Part shown: positions 17,984 to 26,309 of the stretch, piece by piece
Layout: every line of letters begins with the position of its first letter
How positions within the stretch are numbered: position 1 is the stretch's first letter
Assembly: GCF_000525855.1 (NCBI RefSeq)
Contig: NZ_AODE01000029.1
Span: 21,630-85,629, forward strand
Origin: Listeria cornellensis FSL F6-0969
GTDB lineage: Bacteria > Bacillota > Bacilli > Lactobacillales > Listeriaceae
Length of the DNA: 64,000 bases
Direction of reading: 5' to 3'
Translations under genes and position numbers: made by a program
The notes under the pieces: generated by a model
What the model was told of the DNA's origin: nothing
The model's database searches: none
The model's input: the letters and a program-made list of their open reading frames with translations, nothing else

Positions 17984-18774
17984 TTCGCATCACTCTCCCC
18001 ATCTGTTGTCATGACACTCGATATCCGATCCGCAAACAACTGATAACCCGCTCCGTTCGGATGAAAATGATCGCTCGATAGATAATTCTTCCCATTCAAA
18101 ATAAAATAATCATACGTCGGAACATACACCACACGCGAAAATTGACTCGCCAAATTCTGCGTATCCATATTCCATTTCGCCGCAATACTCGCCAGTTCCG
18201 CCCGATTTTTCACATCCACAAATGGATTGTACAAACCCAGATGATATATGGCGGCATCTTTATTCAACGCCCGAATCCGCTTATAGGTCTGCTCCAAATT
18301 TTTCAAATACGCCGTTTCATTCTTCTGGATCTCCACCGCGTTCAAATCCTCCAAAGCTGCGCCACCGCGAAACAAATCGTTCCCGCCAATCGTCATGAAA
18401 ATCACATCCGCATTCGTGACTTGCTGCGCGATTTCTTTCTGAGCTAGTTGGCTTAGCAACTGGTTACTACGCGCGCCACTAATCGCCAAATTCGACAGCG
18501 TCACACTCGTGCCGTCCTTCTCCAAATTCTCCACGACACGGCGAACATAGCCCTTCCCATCTGTATCACCAACGCCAGCCGTCAACGAATCACCGAGCCC
18601 CGTCACTTGGAAGCGATCCGATTTTTTCGTTTCCGTCTTCGTTTCTGTTTTTTCCGTCGTACTACTTCCCGATTTCGTATGGCCTTGCGCTACAGCGATT
18701 AAACCCGCCACGCAGAGCAATAACGCCAATACTGAAATCCACGTCATCACGATTACCCATTTATTTCTTTTCAA
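17980..18774 (-). CDS. SGNH/GDSL-family lipase or esterase, secreted
   Basis: 264 residues with an N-terminal signal anchor (WISVLALLLCVAGLIAVAQG), a Lys/Thr linker, then the SGNH fold: GLGDSLTAGVGD (block I Ser), ISGARSN (block II Gly), IGGND (block III Asn) and DHFHPN (block V Asp/His). YpmR-like. It acts outside the membrane, on a lipid or acylated glycan (inferred). Overlaps the preceding membrane-protein gene by four bases and the ABC ATPase start by four bases, so it is translated as part of one operon with the exporter. Confidence 0.88.
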   Translation of the reverse strand: MKRNKWVIVMTWISVLALLLCVAGLIAVAQGHTKSGSSTTEKTETKTETKKSDRFQVTGLGDSLTAGVGDTDGKGYVRRVVENLEKDGTSVTLSNLAISGARSNQLLSQLAQKEIAQQVTNADVIFMTIGGNDLFRGGAALEDLNAVEIQKNETAYLKNLEQTYKRIRALNKDAAIYHLGLYNPFVDVKNRAELASIAAKWNMDTQNLASQFSRVVYVPTYDYFILNGKNYLSSDHFHPNGAGYQLFADRISSVMTTDGESDAK

Positions 18775-19595
18775 GTCTGTTCCTCCTGTTCGCCTCTTTT
18801 AGCCCCTCCTAAAAATAAAAGGAAACCGATGAATCCTGTCACACCAACAAATAACGGCAAAAGTGCCAACATCGTCAATTCCGTGCCATCTCCTTGCAAC
18901 GTCCGCATTTGTAACCAACCAAAAAGCAATTCCCGCATCGCAATACCCATTCCGACATAAACGATTAACAGTTGCCATTTTTGAAATAGTAAAAAGGCCA
19001 CGAAAATAAAGGCCAGAGAGACGAATAAATATTCACCCATAGAAATCATCGCAGGGTAAAAAATCATTTGTCGAAAATCTTGCCCATCCCATCCCTGCAT
19101 CGCTGCATAAGCCTGATACCTCAAAACAGCCACCACAAGACCTAGTCCTGCACCTAATAAAACGAATATAAAGCCGCTAACTTTCAGCATTCGATTCTCA
19201 GATTTCGTAATAATAGCTCCGTCATCCGTCGTATAAAACACGATAAATGCCGAAAACATCGCTAGCCCTGCTAACATCGATAAAATATTTGCATTCTGAA
19301 TATTCACGGTTAATTCCGTTCCAATAACTGCCCGAATCACAAAATATGTGAAGTAGGTGACAAACAATAGACTAACCACCACTTCCATTCCCTTCAGCCG
19401 GGGACCAGAATAGGATAAAATCGCCGTCACAATCATGATAACAGCAAGCACCAGCTCTATCATCCAATAAATACTCGAGCGTTCCTGATCTAACAACAGT
19501 AGATACATCAACCGCCGAACAGCACCCAGCCCCGTTATGACACCAAAAATCAACATCAGTGCCATCCCAATTTGATGGGTATAATATTTCTTCAT
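18771..19595 (-). CDS. Polytopic membrane protein, unknown
   Basis: 274 residues with about eight hydrophobic helices, for example IGMALMLIFGVITGLGAV, IELVLAVIMIVTAILSY, GFIFVLLGAGLGLVVAVL and LALLPLFVGVTGFIGFLLF, and a short charged C-terminus. No recognised motif. First gene of the four-gene operon with the SGNH hydrolase and the ABC exporter, so it may be part of the same envelope function. Confidence 0.75.
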   Translation of the reverse strand: MKKYYTHQIGMALMLIFGVITGLGAVRRLMYLLLLDQERSSIYWMIELVLAVIMIVTAILSYSGPRLKGMEVVVSLLFVTYFTYFVIRAVIGTELTVNIQNANILSMLAGLAMFSAFIVFYTTDDGAIITKSENRMLKVSGFIFVLLGAGLGLVVAVLRYQAYAAMQGWDGQDFRQMIFYPAMISMGEYLFVSLAFIFVAFLLFQKWQLLIVYVGMGIAMRELLFGWLQMRTLQGDGTELTMLALLPLFVGVTGFIGFLLFLGGAKRGEQEEQT

Positions 19596-19670
19596 CCCTT
19601 CACCACCCCTCTATAATAGCCTCTCGCCACTTTTGATTAAGTATAGCAGAATTGCCAGCAAAGCTAAACA

Positions 19671-19726
19671 AAAAAGCCGAAATAGAGAGAAAATCAACCG
19701 GTTCGTCAATTCTCTCCTATTTCAGC
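19671..19726 (-). terminator. Terminator after the GIY-YIG-like gene
   Basis: GAAATAGAGAGAA... imperfect stem with TTCTCTCCTATTTC, followed by TTTTTT on the minus strand. Confidence 0.8.
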
Positions 19727-19730
19727 TTCC

Positions 19731-20085
19731 TCATTCGCTCTCAAATGCTAATTTCTCCTGCCAAAGTTCCAGCAAAACATCCAATTCTTCCTTAATATCC
19801 TGATTTGTCATCTCGTCCTTGATATCAACGAGCTCCAATTCCTCGAGCACAATCGTGTCCATCCCGTGTTTCTTCGCTTCATCAGCAATCGTCCACGGCA
19901 ACGCACCCGGCATATTCATTTTTTTTCGCAAACGCATACTTATTCTGAATACCCTTCAAGTCCATGCTCGCTGCCAACGCATAAACACCCGTTTCCTGGC
20001 TAATAAAACGATACACGCCCGCGCGATGCTTCATTTGCTTATACGCATTAATTTTTTCCTTACGCGTCTCTTTCTCCGATGTCAT
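19731..20085 (-). pseudogene. Small GIY-YIG-like protein, frameshifted
   Basis: About 117 residues when repaired. The N-terminal part (AGVYRFISQETGVYALAASMDLKGIQNKYAF) resembles the GIY-YIG fold of small stand-alone nuclease-like proteins (GVY...ALAAS positions), followed by a helical acidic tail. The frame breaks in the T8 run at 19919-19926 (A8 in the gene): A7 gives AFAKKMNMPGALPW. AAGGAGG lies upstream of ATG 20085. Ten bases downstream of the DUF6530-like gene, so an operon. Nuclease activity is not shown: the Tyr/Arg/Glu set is incomplete. Confidence 0.6.
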
Positions 20086-20098
20086 CAAAAAAACCTCC

Positions 20099-20578
20099 TT
20101 AATAACCTGCTTCCTTCAAAATCCTACTAAGTGTCCGCAACCGCTCACTCAAAAGCTCATCGCTGTCCGCCAATGCTTGCTGAAACAACGCAATATCCTC
20201 ACCAATCATCTGATTATCCTCACAAACCGACACCGTCATCGCATCACCCTGCAAGCCAATCCGATCAATTTGCGGGTTTTCTTTATCATATAATCCTTCA
20301 TATTTATAAGCATCTTTAAAATAAAGCTTCGACCGCCCAATCAAAATAGCCAAATCCAGCACACGATGTAGCGGTAGTTCCTCTGATTGGCGAGACCATT
20401 TCCCGCCAGTATGCCGCCACACTTTTGCAGAAATATCTACTTTGCCGCGATCGTTCCACTGTGCCAAGCCAAGTGATAAGCCTTTCGCATCCGAATTGTA
20501 GGCGTATTTCCCGTCCACTTCTTCATAGTTTTCAGCGACAATCACTGGTTTGTGTTTTAAATTTGTTGGGATTCTCAT
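20099..20578 (-). CDS. Conserved hypothetical protein (DUF6530-like)
   Basis: 159-residue soluble protein without signal peptide. Segments KHKPVIVAENYEEVDGKYAYNSDAKGLSLGLAQWNDRG and VDISAKVWRHTGGKWSRQSEELPLHRVLDLAILI recall a small Firmicutes family I remember as DUF6530; function unknown. AAAGGAG lies seven bases before the ATG. First gene of a two-gene operon, with a strong promoter and a striking cluster of TTAGTAAA repeats in the leader, so expression is probably tightly controlled. Confidence 0.75.
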   Translation of the reverse strand: MRIPTNLKHKPVIVAENYEEVDGKYAYNSDAKGLSLGLAQWNDRGKVDISAKVWRHTGGKWSRQSEELPLHRVLDLAILIGRSKLYFKDAYKYEGLYDKENPQIDRIGLQGDAMTVSVCEDNQMIGEDIALFQQALADSDELLSERLRTLSRILKEAGY

Positions 20579-20598
20579 GGTATCTCTCCTTTAGTAGT

Positions 20599-20630
20599 TT
20601 AGTAAATTAGTAAATTAGTAAACTTACTAA
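20599..20630. promoter_or_regulatory. TTAGTAAA tandem repeats and dyad, operator candidate
   Basis: Three tandem TTAGTAAA units (20599-20622), the last forming a perfect dyad TTAGTAA-AC-TTACTAA (20615-20630). They sit directly downstream of the -10, where a repressor would block elongation. Confidence 0.65.
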
Positions 20631-20632
20631 CG

Positions 20633-20658
20633 TAGTATAACATCATTTTTATGGAAAA
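20633..20658 (-). promoter_or_regulatory. Promoter of the DUF6530-like operon
   Basis: TTGATT, 17-base spacer, TATACT on the minus strand, immediately upstream of the TTAGTAAA operator cluster. Confidence 0.65.
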
Positions 20659-20669
20659 TCAACCCACCT

Positions 20670-20697
20670 AAAAAAACACCATCCTATTGGATAGTGT
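20670..20697 (-). terminator. Terminator of the FMN adenylyltransferase-like gene
   Basis: ACACTATCC / GGATGGTGT stem followed by seven T on the minus strand. The stop codon (20684-20686) lies inside the hairpin. Confidence 0.75.
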
Positions 20698-21445
20698 CAA
20701 ATTGTATTCGTATATGCTTCACTTGTTGCGGTATCTTGATTTCTCCATTCTCTAAAACTTGAATCTCAGTGCGTTCTCCACACACAAAAACCTGATATTT
20801 GCCCGCTTTTGGAAGAACAAAATCATCCAATCCCGTCAATAAATACGCACCATTTTTCGTCCGAACATCCCCTTCGATAAAATAAGGATGCCCCAGCAAA
20901 CGCTCCGCTTCCTCAAAGTTCCCCTCATATAGAGCCGCACGAATATCCGTTGCACTCACCTTGTGATTAGCACCATCTCGCACAAACGAAATTTCCGTCA
21001 CTGGAACCGAACGCTCGCCGCACAAATCCATCAACAAATCGACATCCGAATCCCGCCCCTTGCCAAAGTTGAAGCTCTCGCCCACAGCAATATGCGCCAA
21101 GTTCAAGCCATTCAAATGCTCTCTAATAAACGTTTCCGCCGAAGTCTCCGCATACTGTTCTGTAAATCCAATATTGTACACCTTATTCACACCAAAGTGC
21201 GCTAACCAGTGAAATTTTTCCACGTCAGGTGTAATCGCTCGTTGATAAACAGGATTTTTCTTTAGCGCCCACAACGGATGTGGCGTGAAACACACAATCG
21301 CCAATTTTTCGCCAGCCTTACAGAACGATTTCGCACGTTTCAACAAATGCTGATGCCCCTTATGCACCCCGTCAAATTTGCCAATCACTAAGACGACAGG
21401 TTCCTCACTATCCGGCAATCTGTCCTTCACTTGAAAAATCTCCAT
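20684..21445 (-). CDS. FMN adenylyltransferase/FAD synthetase-like protein, kinase domain lacking
   Basis: 253 residues. The N-terminal part is the RibF-type nucleotidyltransferase: VVLVIGKFDGVHKGHQHLL (HxGH-like ATP site), CFTPHPLWALK, GESFNFGKGRDSD and VSATDIRAALYEGNFEEAERLLGHPYFIEG. The C-terminal 75 residues are too short and lack the riboflavin kinase PTAN motif, so it should make FAD from FMN but not FMN from riboflavin. This matches the monofunctional enzyme Lmo0728 that I recall from L. monocytogenes. Single gene with its own terminator. Confidence 0.85.
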   Translation of the reverse strand: MEIFQVKDRLPDSEEPVVLVIGKFDGVHKGHQHLLKRAKSFCKAGEKLAIVCFTPHPLWALKKNPVYQRAITPDVEKFHWLAHFGVNKVYNIGFTEQYAETSAETFIREHLNGLNLAHIAVGESFNFGKGRDSDVDLLMDLCGERSVPVTEISFVRDGANHKVSATDIRAALYEGNFEEAERLLGHPYFIEGDVRTKNGAYLLTGLDDFVLPKAGKYQVFVCGERTEIQVLENGEIKIPQQVKHIRIQFDTIQ

Positions 21446-21540
21446 GTCCGTTTCACTCCTCTACCATACAAAGATACTCCATTTCCCTATCTTTTCTCAA
21501 CTGCTTTGCTCACCTCACTAACAAATAGTAAGCAACTTAA

Positions 21541-21569
21541 TTGAATTTTTCGCCCTCACACGCTATACT
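21541..21569 (+). promoter_or_regulatory. Promoter of the DsbA-like gene
   Basis: TTGAAT, 17-base spacer, TATACT, 39 bases before the start codon. Confidence 0.7.
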
Positions 21570-21608
21570 GATCAGAGATGCACAAATTATTTTTTAGGAG
21601 GAACAAAC

Positions 21609-22307
21609 ATGAAAGTAGAAATTTGGTCGGACTTCGCATGTCCGTTTTGTTATATTGGAAAACGCAATTTTGAGGCAGGCTTAAAGGAATTTGGCAAGGA
21701 TGTAGAGGTGGAATATCGCAGTTTCGAACTCGACCCTAGCGCGCCTGTTCAATACAAGCAGACAATGGATGAGATTCTAGCTGAGAAATACGGCATGACC
21801 GTCGAAAAAGCCAAAAGCATGAACGATCAAGTTAGCGCACAAGCCAAAACAGTTGGCCTTGATTATCACTTCGATACGATGATTCCAACAAATACATTCG
21901 ATGCCCACCGCCTCCTCCAATTTGCAAAAACAAAAGGAACCGCAGAAACGTTAAAAGAAACCTTACTCCACGCCTATTTCACCGAATCAAAAAACTTAGG
22001 CGATCACGAAACACTCGCAACTATTGCGGCATCCACAGGGCTCGACAAAACGGAAGTTCTTGAGATGCTAGCTGGCGATGCTTTTGCAGCGGATGTTCGC
22101 GATGATGAACAAACTGGTGCGTCCCTTGGAATTCAAGGCGTTCCCTTCTTTGTTATCAATGAAAAATACGGCGTTTCTGGCGCCCAACCAGCAGCAAGCT
22201 TTACAGAAGTCTTGACGAAAGTTTGGAACGAGGAAAATCCGCTAACGATGCTGAATAAATCAGATTCGGATGGGGAATGTTGTTCCGGTGGCTCATGTAA
22301 TTGTTAA
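21609..22307 (+). CDS. DsbA-family oxidoreductase (FrnE-like)
   Basis: 232-residue cytosolic thioredoxin-fold protein with helical insertion. CPFC active site at residues 11-14, cis-Pro loop GVPFFVI near residue 180, and a Cys-rich tail GECCSGGSCNC resembling the C-terminal Cys pair of FrnE. No signal peptide. Likely isomerase or oxidoreductase in oxidative-stress defence. TAGGAGG precedes the ATG. Followed by a dispersed hairpin repeat. Confidence 0.9.
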   Translation: MKVEIWSDFACPFCYIGKRNFEAGLKEFGKDVEVEYRSFELDPSAPVQYKQTMDEILAEKYGMTVEKAKSMNDQVSAQAKTVGLDYHFDTMIPTNTFDAHRLLQFAKTKGTAETLKETLLHAYFTESKNLGDHETLATIAASTGLDKTEVLEMLAGDAFAADVRDDEQTGASLGIQGVPFFVINEKYGVSGAQPAASFTEVLTKVWNEENPLTMLNKSDSDGECCSGGSCNC

Positions 22308-22320
22308 TTATCGAAAAGAA

Positions 22321-22617
22321 GATGGGACATAACCCGAATAAATCGGCGAGAAGCGCTCGCATTCAGGGGATTTGGCAGACTTCCGGTTCGGCTACGCAAT
22401 ACTTGCTACGCTTAACTTCTTACATGGTCGGGGAAACAACTCCCTCCCTGTTTTCAGTCATCACATACACAAGTATGCGCAGCTATCCGGCTTCCGCCAA
22501 ATCCCCCGAATACAAACGCTTTCGCTCGATTTGTGTCTAGCAGAATTCGCGTCTTACCCGAAAAAATGGGATTCGTGATTTTCTGCTTATTTTGCTTTAT
22601 CTTGAGTTTTGTCTCAC
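22321..22617. repeat. Dispersed TGGGAC-bounded hairpin repeat, copy 2 (long)
   Basis: Fills the 322-base gap after the DsbA-like gene. Starts TGGGACATAACC and ends TTTTGTCTCAC. Near-perfect inner arms ATTCAGGGGATTTGGC (22361) and GCCAAATCCCCCGAAT (22496), and the phrase AAATCGGCGAGAAGCG shared with the copies near 37990 and 53250. Non-coding. Confidence 0.7.
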
Positions 22618-22629
22618 TCTCTTTTATTT

Positions 22630-22968
22630 TTATATAGAATTAGATGAAGAACTTGTCGAAGAGTCTGTATCTGGATTCAAAGACGCACCTGAATTCGCAT
22701 CTGTATCACCGCTAGAGTCTGATGTTCCGCCTTGTTGACTGTTTGGTCCACCACTTGGCGGCGTTCCGTATGATTCATCCGTGCCACCCATCTGTGATTG
22801 ATTGTTGCTAGACATATTTCCCGGCCCGTTCACCCCAGCCTGATTTTGATTAAAAAGTGCAAAACCCATAAATGATATCGTTACAACTGAAATTATACTT
22901 ACAATAATAGTACTCCATTTCCATCTGTTCACTTGTTTCTTCGGTGCCGTTTCCATCTCATGATTCAT
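22630..22968 (-). CDS. Small single-pass membrane protein with low-complexity extracellular tail
   Basis: 112 residues. A short cytosolic N-terminus (NHEMETAPKKQVNRWKW), one membrane helix (IIVSIISVVTISFMGFALF), then an extracellular Gly/Ser/Asn/Asp-rich disordered tail. Family unknown. Fairly typical of Listeria envelope proteins of unassigned role. AAAGGAG-like site (GGAGCTGGAATGAA) precedes the ATG. No clear operon. Confidence 0.65.
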   Translation of the reverse strand: MNHEMETAPKKQVNRWKWSTIIVSIISVVTISFMGFALFNQNQAGVNGPGNMSSNNQSQMGGTDESYGTPPSGGPNSQQGGTSDSSGDTDANSGASLNPDTDSSTSSSSNSI

Positions 22969-23054
22969 TTCATTCCAGCTCCTTTCACTTACTCTTATCT
23001 TATCCGATAAATAAGAAAAAACTATGAACGAGTCATGAAATTTATGATAACATT

Positions 23055-23534
23055 CTAAAAAGGCATTTCACGGTTCAATAACCAGATTTTGCGATCAACA
23101 TCATCCCCATTATAACCGCCTAATTTTCCACCAGCCTGAATCACGCGATGGCATGGAATAATAATTGGAATTGGATTCGCACGATTCGCCTGACCCACGG
23201 CACGGACCGCTTTTGGACTGCCCGCAGCTTCCGCAATCTCTTTATATGAAACAACCTCCCCATACGGAATCTCCTGCAAAGCCTGCCAAACCCGCATCTG
23301 GAAATCTGTTCCACTCACTTCTAATGGTACCGTAAAAGTTTGGATCGCTCCATCAAAAAAAGCTTGCAAGTCCACTTTCAGCTGCCGCATCATCTCATTT
23401 TCCTCTACCGAAAAATCTGCTCCTACATCTAAAAAAGAAGCCTCATCATACGCAATATATTTCACTGCCACCTCTGAAACGCCAAGATATAGCTTCCCGA
23501 GCGGCGACTCCATTTCATTCACATAAAGTTGCAT
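23055..23534 (-). CDS. ogt: Methylated-DNA-protein cysteine methyltransferase
   Basis: 159-residue suicide repair protein that takes methyl from O6-methylguanine. C-terminal domain with PYGEVVSYKEIAEAAGSPKAVRAVGQANRANP and the PCHRV acceptor (Cys128); a short N-terminal ribonuclease-like domain. I chose ATG 23534 (MQLYVNEM) with GGGGGAG upstream; the longer frame to 23600 lacks homology. Monocistronic. Confidence 0.9.
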   Translation of the reverse strand: MQLYVNEMESPLGKLYLGVSEVAVKYIAYDEASFLDVGADFSVEENEMMRQLKVDLQAFFDGAIQTFTVPLEVSGTDFQMRVWQALQEIPYGEVVSYKEIAEAAGSPKAVRAVGQANRANPIPIIIPCHRVIQAGGKLGGYNGDDVDRKIWLLNREMPF

Positions 23535-23646
23535 GCCTATCTCCCCCATCTCTCTTTCCAACATAGCATTTTCTAAACCAGATAACAAATATCCCTTCAC
23601 ATTTAGTTATACTCACTATTTTTTCTATCAAAATTTTAAAATAACG

Positions 23647-23670
23647 GTTAGCCTTTTCAAATTGGGGTAA
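23647..23670 (+). promoter_or_regulatory. Possible sigma-B promoter of the DUF4064-like gene
   Basis: GTTA, 14-base spacer, GGGTAA resembles the sigma-B consensus (GTTT/GGGWAT). A leader hairpin GGACT...AGTCC follows at about 23710-23750. Sigma-A elements (TATATT, TATACG) are also nearby, so this is tentative. Confidence 0.35.
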
Positions 23671-23773
23671 AATACTCTGTACGTATATTTTATTATACGA
23701 GACATTAAAGGACTTCTACTCAGTAGCACATGTTTGCTAACAAGAGAGTCCATCAGACAGGGGGATAAAAAAA

Positions 23774-24133
23774 ATGTCAAGAACAGCAGAATTAGTTTTA
23801 GGTTTAATTGGCTCGATTGTTGGTTTGGTAGCTGGATTTTGGATTATTGCATACGGTAATGACGTAACGGACTACATTCAAACATTCACGTATCTAAATG
23901 GGGCTCTTGGGGATAGCATTGCGACACTCGGTTGGATCACCGTTATTGCATCTGCACTCGCTTTAATCGCAACGCTTCTTATCAAAAAAAGCCCACGTGG
24001 TTGGGGCGTCGTACTCACACTTATCGGTATCATTATGTTCTTTGTAGTGGGTCAAATTTGGATTGTATCTGGAATTTCAATCATTCTTGCAGGGTTAATG
24101 GCGCTTTTCCGAGTACCATCGCCTAAATATTAA
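23774..24133 (+). CDS. Small membrane protein, DUF4064-like
   Basis: 119 residues with four predicted helices: ELVLGLIGSIVGLVAGFWII, ATLGWITVIASALALIATLLI, WGVVLTLIGIIMFFVVG and VSGISIILAGLMALF. The repeated ILGLIGSI/ILAGLMALF pattern recalls the DUF4064 family of small stress-associated membrane proteins. GGGGGA lies nine bases before the ATG. Own leader with a hairpin, and a strong terminator downstream. Confidence 0.75.
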   Translation: MSRTAELVLGLIGSIVGLVAGFWIIAYGNDVTDYIQTFTYLNGALGDSIATLGWITVIASALALIATLLIKKSPRGWGVVLTLIGIIMFFVVGQIWIVSGISIILAGLMALFRVPSPKY

Positions 24134-24146
24134 TAACCTTTTCCAT

Positions 24147-24242
24147 TAAAAAAGCGAGTCTGAAATATAGCAATAATTAGTGAATCTGGCGCTCCCAAAA
24201 CGCATGTTCACTAACTAAGCTATGTTTCAGGCTCGTTTTTTT
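24147..24242. terminator. Long-stem terminator
   Basis: GAGTCTGAAATATAGC pairs with GCTATGTTTCAGGCTC, with an inner TAGTGAA/TTCACTA stem, flanked by A6 and a T run on the plus strand. Confidence 0.8.
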
Positions 24243-24283
24243 TTGTGTTTTTATTGTACTCTAGATGAAAGGAGGTCTTGTTT

Positions 24284-25495
24284 ATGCATGCCTATTTATT
24301 TCCCATCGAAGTCGCCGTTCTGGTTTTTCCAGTACTCGCATTTATTTTAACATTACCATTTGCCATCTATCAATACCGCAAATTCGGTGGCCTGAACTTC
24401 TTACGCAATGTTGTTTTGTACACGTTTATCTTTTACTTATTATGCGCTTTTCTACTTATTCTACTCCCATTACCAGACCCAGATGATGTCGCAAAAATGA
24501 CGGGTTCAGCGGTGCAACTAACGCCATTCAAGTTTATTCACGATTTTCTAAGGCACACTGTACTCATTTGGAATGATCCTAGTACATATTTGGCGGCTCT
24601 AACGCAAGCCGTTGTTTTGCAGCCAATATTTAATGTGCTTTTAGTCATCCCATTCGGCATTTATTTACGCTATTATTTCCGCTATCCTTTTTGGAAAACG
24701 GCGCTATTCTCCTTCCTACTATCCCTTTTCTTTGAAATAACACAATTAACTGGCATTTACGGTATTTACCCCCACGCCTACAGACTTTTCGATGTCGATG
24801 ATTTGATGCTTAACACACTCGGTGGCATCGTTGGTTTCGCGATTGCACCACTGTTTACGAGCCTTCTGCCATCACGCACAAAAATGGACGAAATGACGTA
24901 CATCCAAGGAAAACAAGTCAGCTATTTACGCCGATTCATCGCTTTTCTCGTCGACTGGTTTCTACTCGAGGTCATCACAGCAATCCTCGGCGCGGTGCAT
25001 CTGTTGCCATTTAAAAACTTAGAAACAAACGGTGGCGCGCGGTTCACACAGCTTTGGTGGCTCGTTCTGGTTGTTTTCCTATACTTCATGCTCCTGCCGA
25101 GATTCACAAAAGGGCGCACCCTCGGAAAAATGCTCGTACAGATTCGTATCAAATCAACCAACTCAGAACGCCTAAAACTAAGGCAACTGACGATTCGAAA
25201 CGGTCTGCTTTATTATGTCACACTGGCAATCATTCTCTTTCCGCAAAATCCATTTTTTGTTGATCACTTGTCGCCAGTTCTATTCTTAACCGTACTTGGA
25301 ATCGGATTTGTTGCGGGATTTATGTTTTTCATCCACTTTTGTATCAACTTCTTCTCCAAAGACCGCCAACTTTTTTATGAAAAATTGAGTCACACAGCAC
25401 ACATGAGTACCTTCAAACCGAAAAAAGATAAAAGCGTCGATCACTCTGTGATCGACGCTTTATCTTTTTTGATGAGCCATTTCGTTAGGAAATAA
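24284..25495 (+). CDS. VanZ-RDD fusion membrane protein
   Basis: 403 residues. N-terminal VanZ domain (about 1-200: five helices, FFEITQLTGIYGIYPHAYRLFDVDDLMLNTLGG signature) fused to an RDD domain (about 210-370: YLRRFIAFLVDWFLLEV, TKGRTLGKMLVQIRI). Both are polytopic; VanZ gives low-level teicoplanin resistance in enterococci and RDD proteins are putative transporters; the joint role is unknown. ATG 24284 has AAAGGAGG with eight-base spacing. The last 20 codons run through a strong bidirectional terminator, so the true C-terminus may be a few residues after FKPKK; one more A in the A6 run would end it at KPKKR. Confidence 0.82.
   Translation: MHAYLFPIEVAVLVFPVLAFILTLPFAIYQYRKFGGLNFLRNVVLYTFIFYLLCAFLLILLPLPDPDDVAKMTGSAVQLTPFKFIHDFLRHTVLIWNDPSTYLAALTQAVVLQPIFNVLLVIPFGIYLRYYFRYPFWKTALFSFLLSLFFEITQLTGIYGIYPHAYRLFDVDDLMLNTLGGIVGFAIAPLFTSLLPSRTKMDEMTYIQGKQVSYLRRFIAFLVDWFLLEVITAILGAVHLLPFKNLETNGGARFTQLWWLVLVVFLYFMLLPRFTKGRTLGKMLVQIRIKSTNSERLKLRQLTIRNGLLYYVTLAIILFPQNPFFVDHLSPVLFLTVLGIGFVAGFMFFIHFCINFFSKDRQLFYEKLSHTAHMSTFKPKKDKSVDHSVIDALSFLMSHFVRK
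25424..25474. terminator. Bidirectional terminator within overlapping 3' ends
   Basis: GATAAAAGCGTCGATCAC / GTGATCGACGCTTTATC stem with TCT loop, flanked by A and T runs. It lies inside the annotated 3' ends of both convergent VanZ genes. Confidence 0.9.
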
Positions 25496-25953
25496 GCCAA
25501 TAGTATACCGAACAATGCTCCCGCAAAATCTAGCATGACATCTTGGACAAGCGGTGTTCTGCCACCAGTGAGCATTTGGTGGAACTCGTCAAACGCCGCG
25601 TAAGCTAATGGAATTCCGGCACTGAAAGCCGTGACTATCCATCTTCTTTTGATAAAAGCGCTGAATCCCATAAACAAACTGAATCCCATTAATGCATAGG
25701 AGAAGAAATGCGCACCTTTTCGAATGAAAAATTCGATAAAAGAGCTATAACCTTTCGCTTGAATACTAATTTCTGAACCAGCATAGTGAAAAGATATTGC
25801 TGATAATTGTTTTTCAAATGGTTTATTGGCTAGCAATCTATCCAAACCGGACGTCATCGATTGCTGCTCGTAGGTTTGCGAGGAGGAGATGAATAGCATA
25901 AGAATAATCACCAAAGCAATACCTATAAATAACCAAGATAATCTTCGTTGCAA
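25441..25953 (-). CDS. VanZ-family membrane protein
   Basis: 170 residues. Signal anchor (LFIGIALVIILMLFISSSQT), extracytoplasmic segment, then three helices with the VanZ core AFDEFHQMLTGGRTPLVQDVMLDFAGALFGILL. Convergent with and overlapping the VanZ-RDD gene by 55 bases; the coding end reads into the terminator stem (KKDKASITE). Family knowledge: phosphotransbutyrylase/VanZ-like; no biochemical role can be assigned. The start follows a weak ribosome site. Confidence 0.8.
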   Translation of the reverse strand: MQRRLSWLFIGIALVIILMLFISSSQTYEQQSMTSGLDRLLANKPFEKQLSAISFHYAGSEISIQAKGYSSFIEFFIRKGAHFFSYALMGFSLFMGFSAFIKRRWIVTAFSAGIPLAYAAFDEFHQMLTGGRTPLVQDVMLDFAGALFGILLAYFLTKWLIKKDKASITE

Positions 25954-25979
25954 AAAAAAGCCACTTCCTTACGTGTTTT

Positions 25980-26183
25980 TCATAACTTTAACATATTAAG
26001 ATTAAAATTAAATGAAAAACGCGGAATTTGTTTGGAATTCGAGCTTGTAATAAAAAGCTCTCGGAAACTACCGAGAGCTTTAGGCATTAATTTTTTTTTT
26101 ACTGATTTCCTAATTATCACTGTAAGAATAACTATTGCAACCACAACTACAGCAACCATCGTAATTGGAATGTATTGTCCCAT
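25980..26183 (-). CDS. Small single-helix membrane peptide, C-terminus uncertain
   Basis: AAGGAG with eight-base spacing precedes MGQYIPITMVAVVVVAIV, a single hydrophobic helix followed by RKSVKKK. In the given sequence the frame crosses the terminator GCTCTCGG/CCGAGAGC (26056-26077) to give 67 residues. If the T10 run (26091-26100) is really nine, the peptide stops at KKN after about 31 residues, before the hairpin, which is more natural. Function unknown. Confidence 0.5.
   Translation of the reverse strand: MGQYIPITMVAVVVVAIVILTVIIRKSVKKKLMPKALGSFRELFITSSNSKQIPRFSFNFNLNMLKL
26054..26079 (-). terminator. Terminator after small membrane peptide
   Basis: AGCTCTCGG / CCGAGAGCT stem followed by a T5 run on the minus strand. 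Confidence 0.8.
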
Positions 26184-26309
26184 AAAACACGCTCCTTGTA
26201 TTTTGAAGCTCTTTGTTACACTTGCTGATTTCGGAAGTTATGCAGGGATTTCATAACCTTTCTTGAGTTTTTATCTTGTTTTTTCAAAATGGAAGTCAAA
26301 AACCCATCT

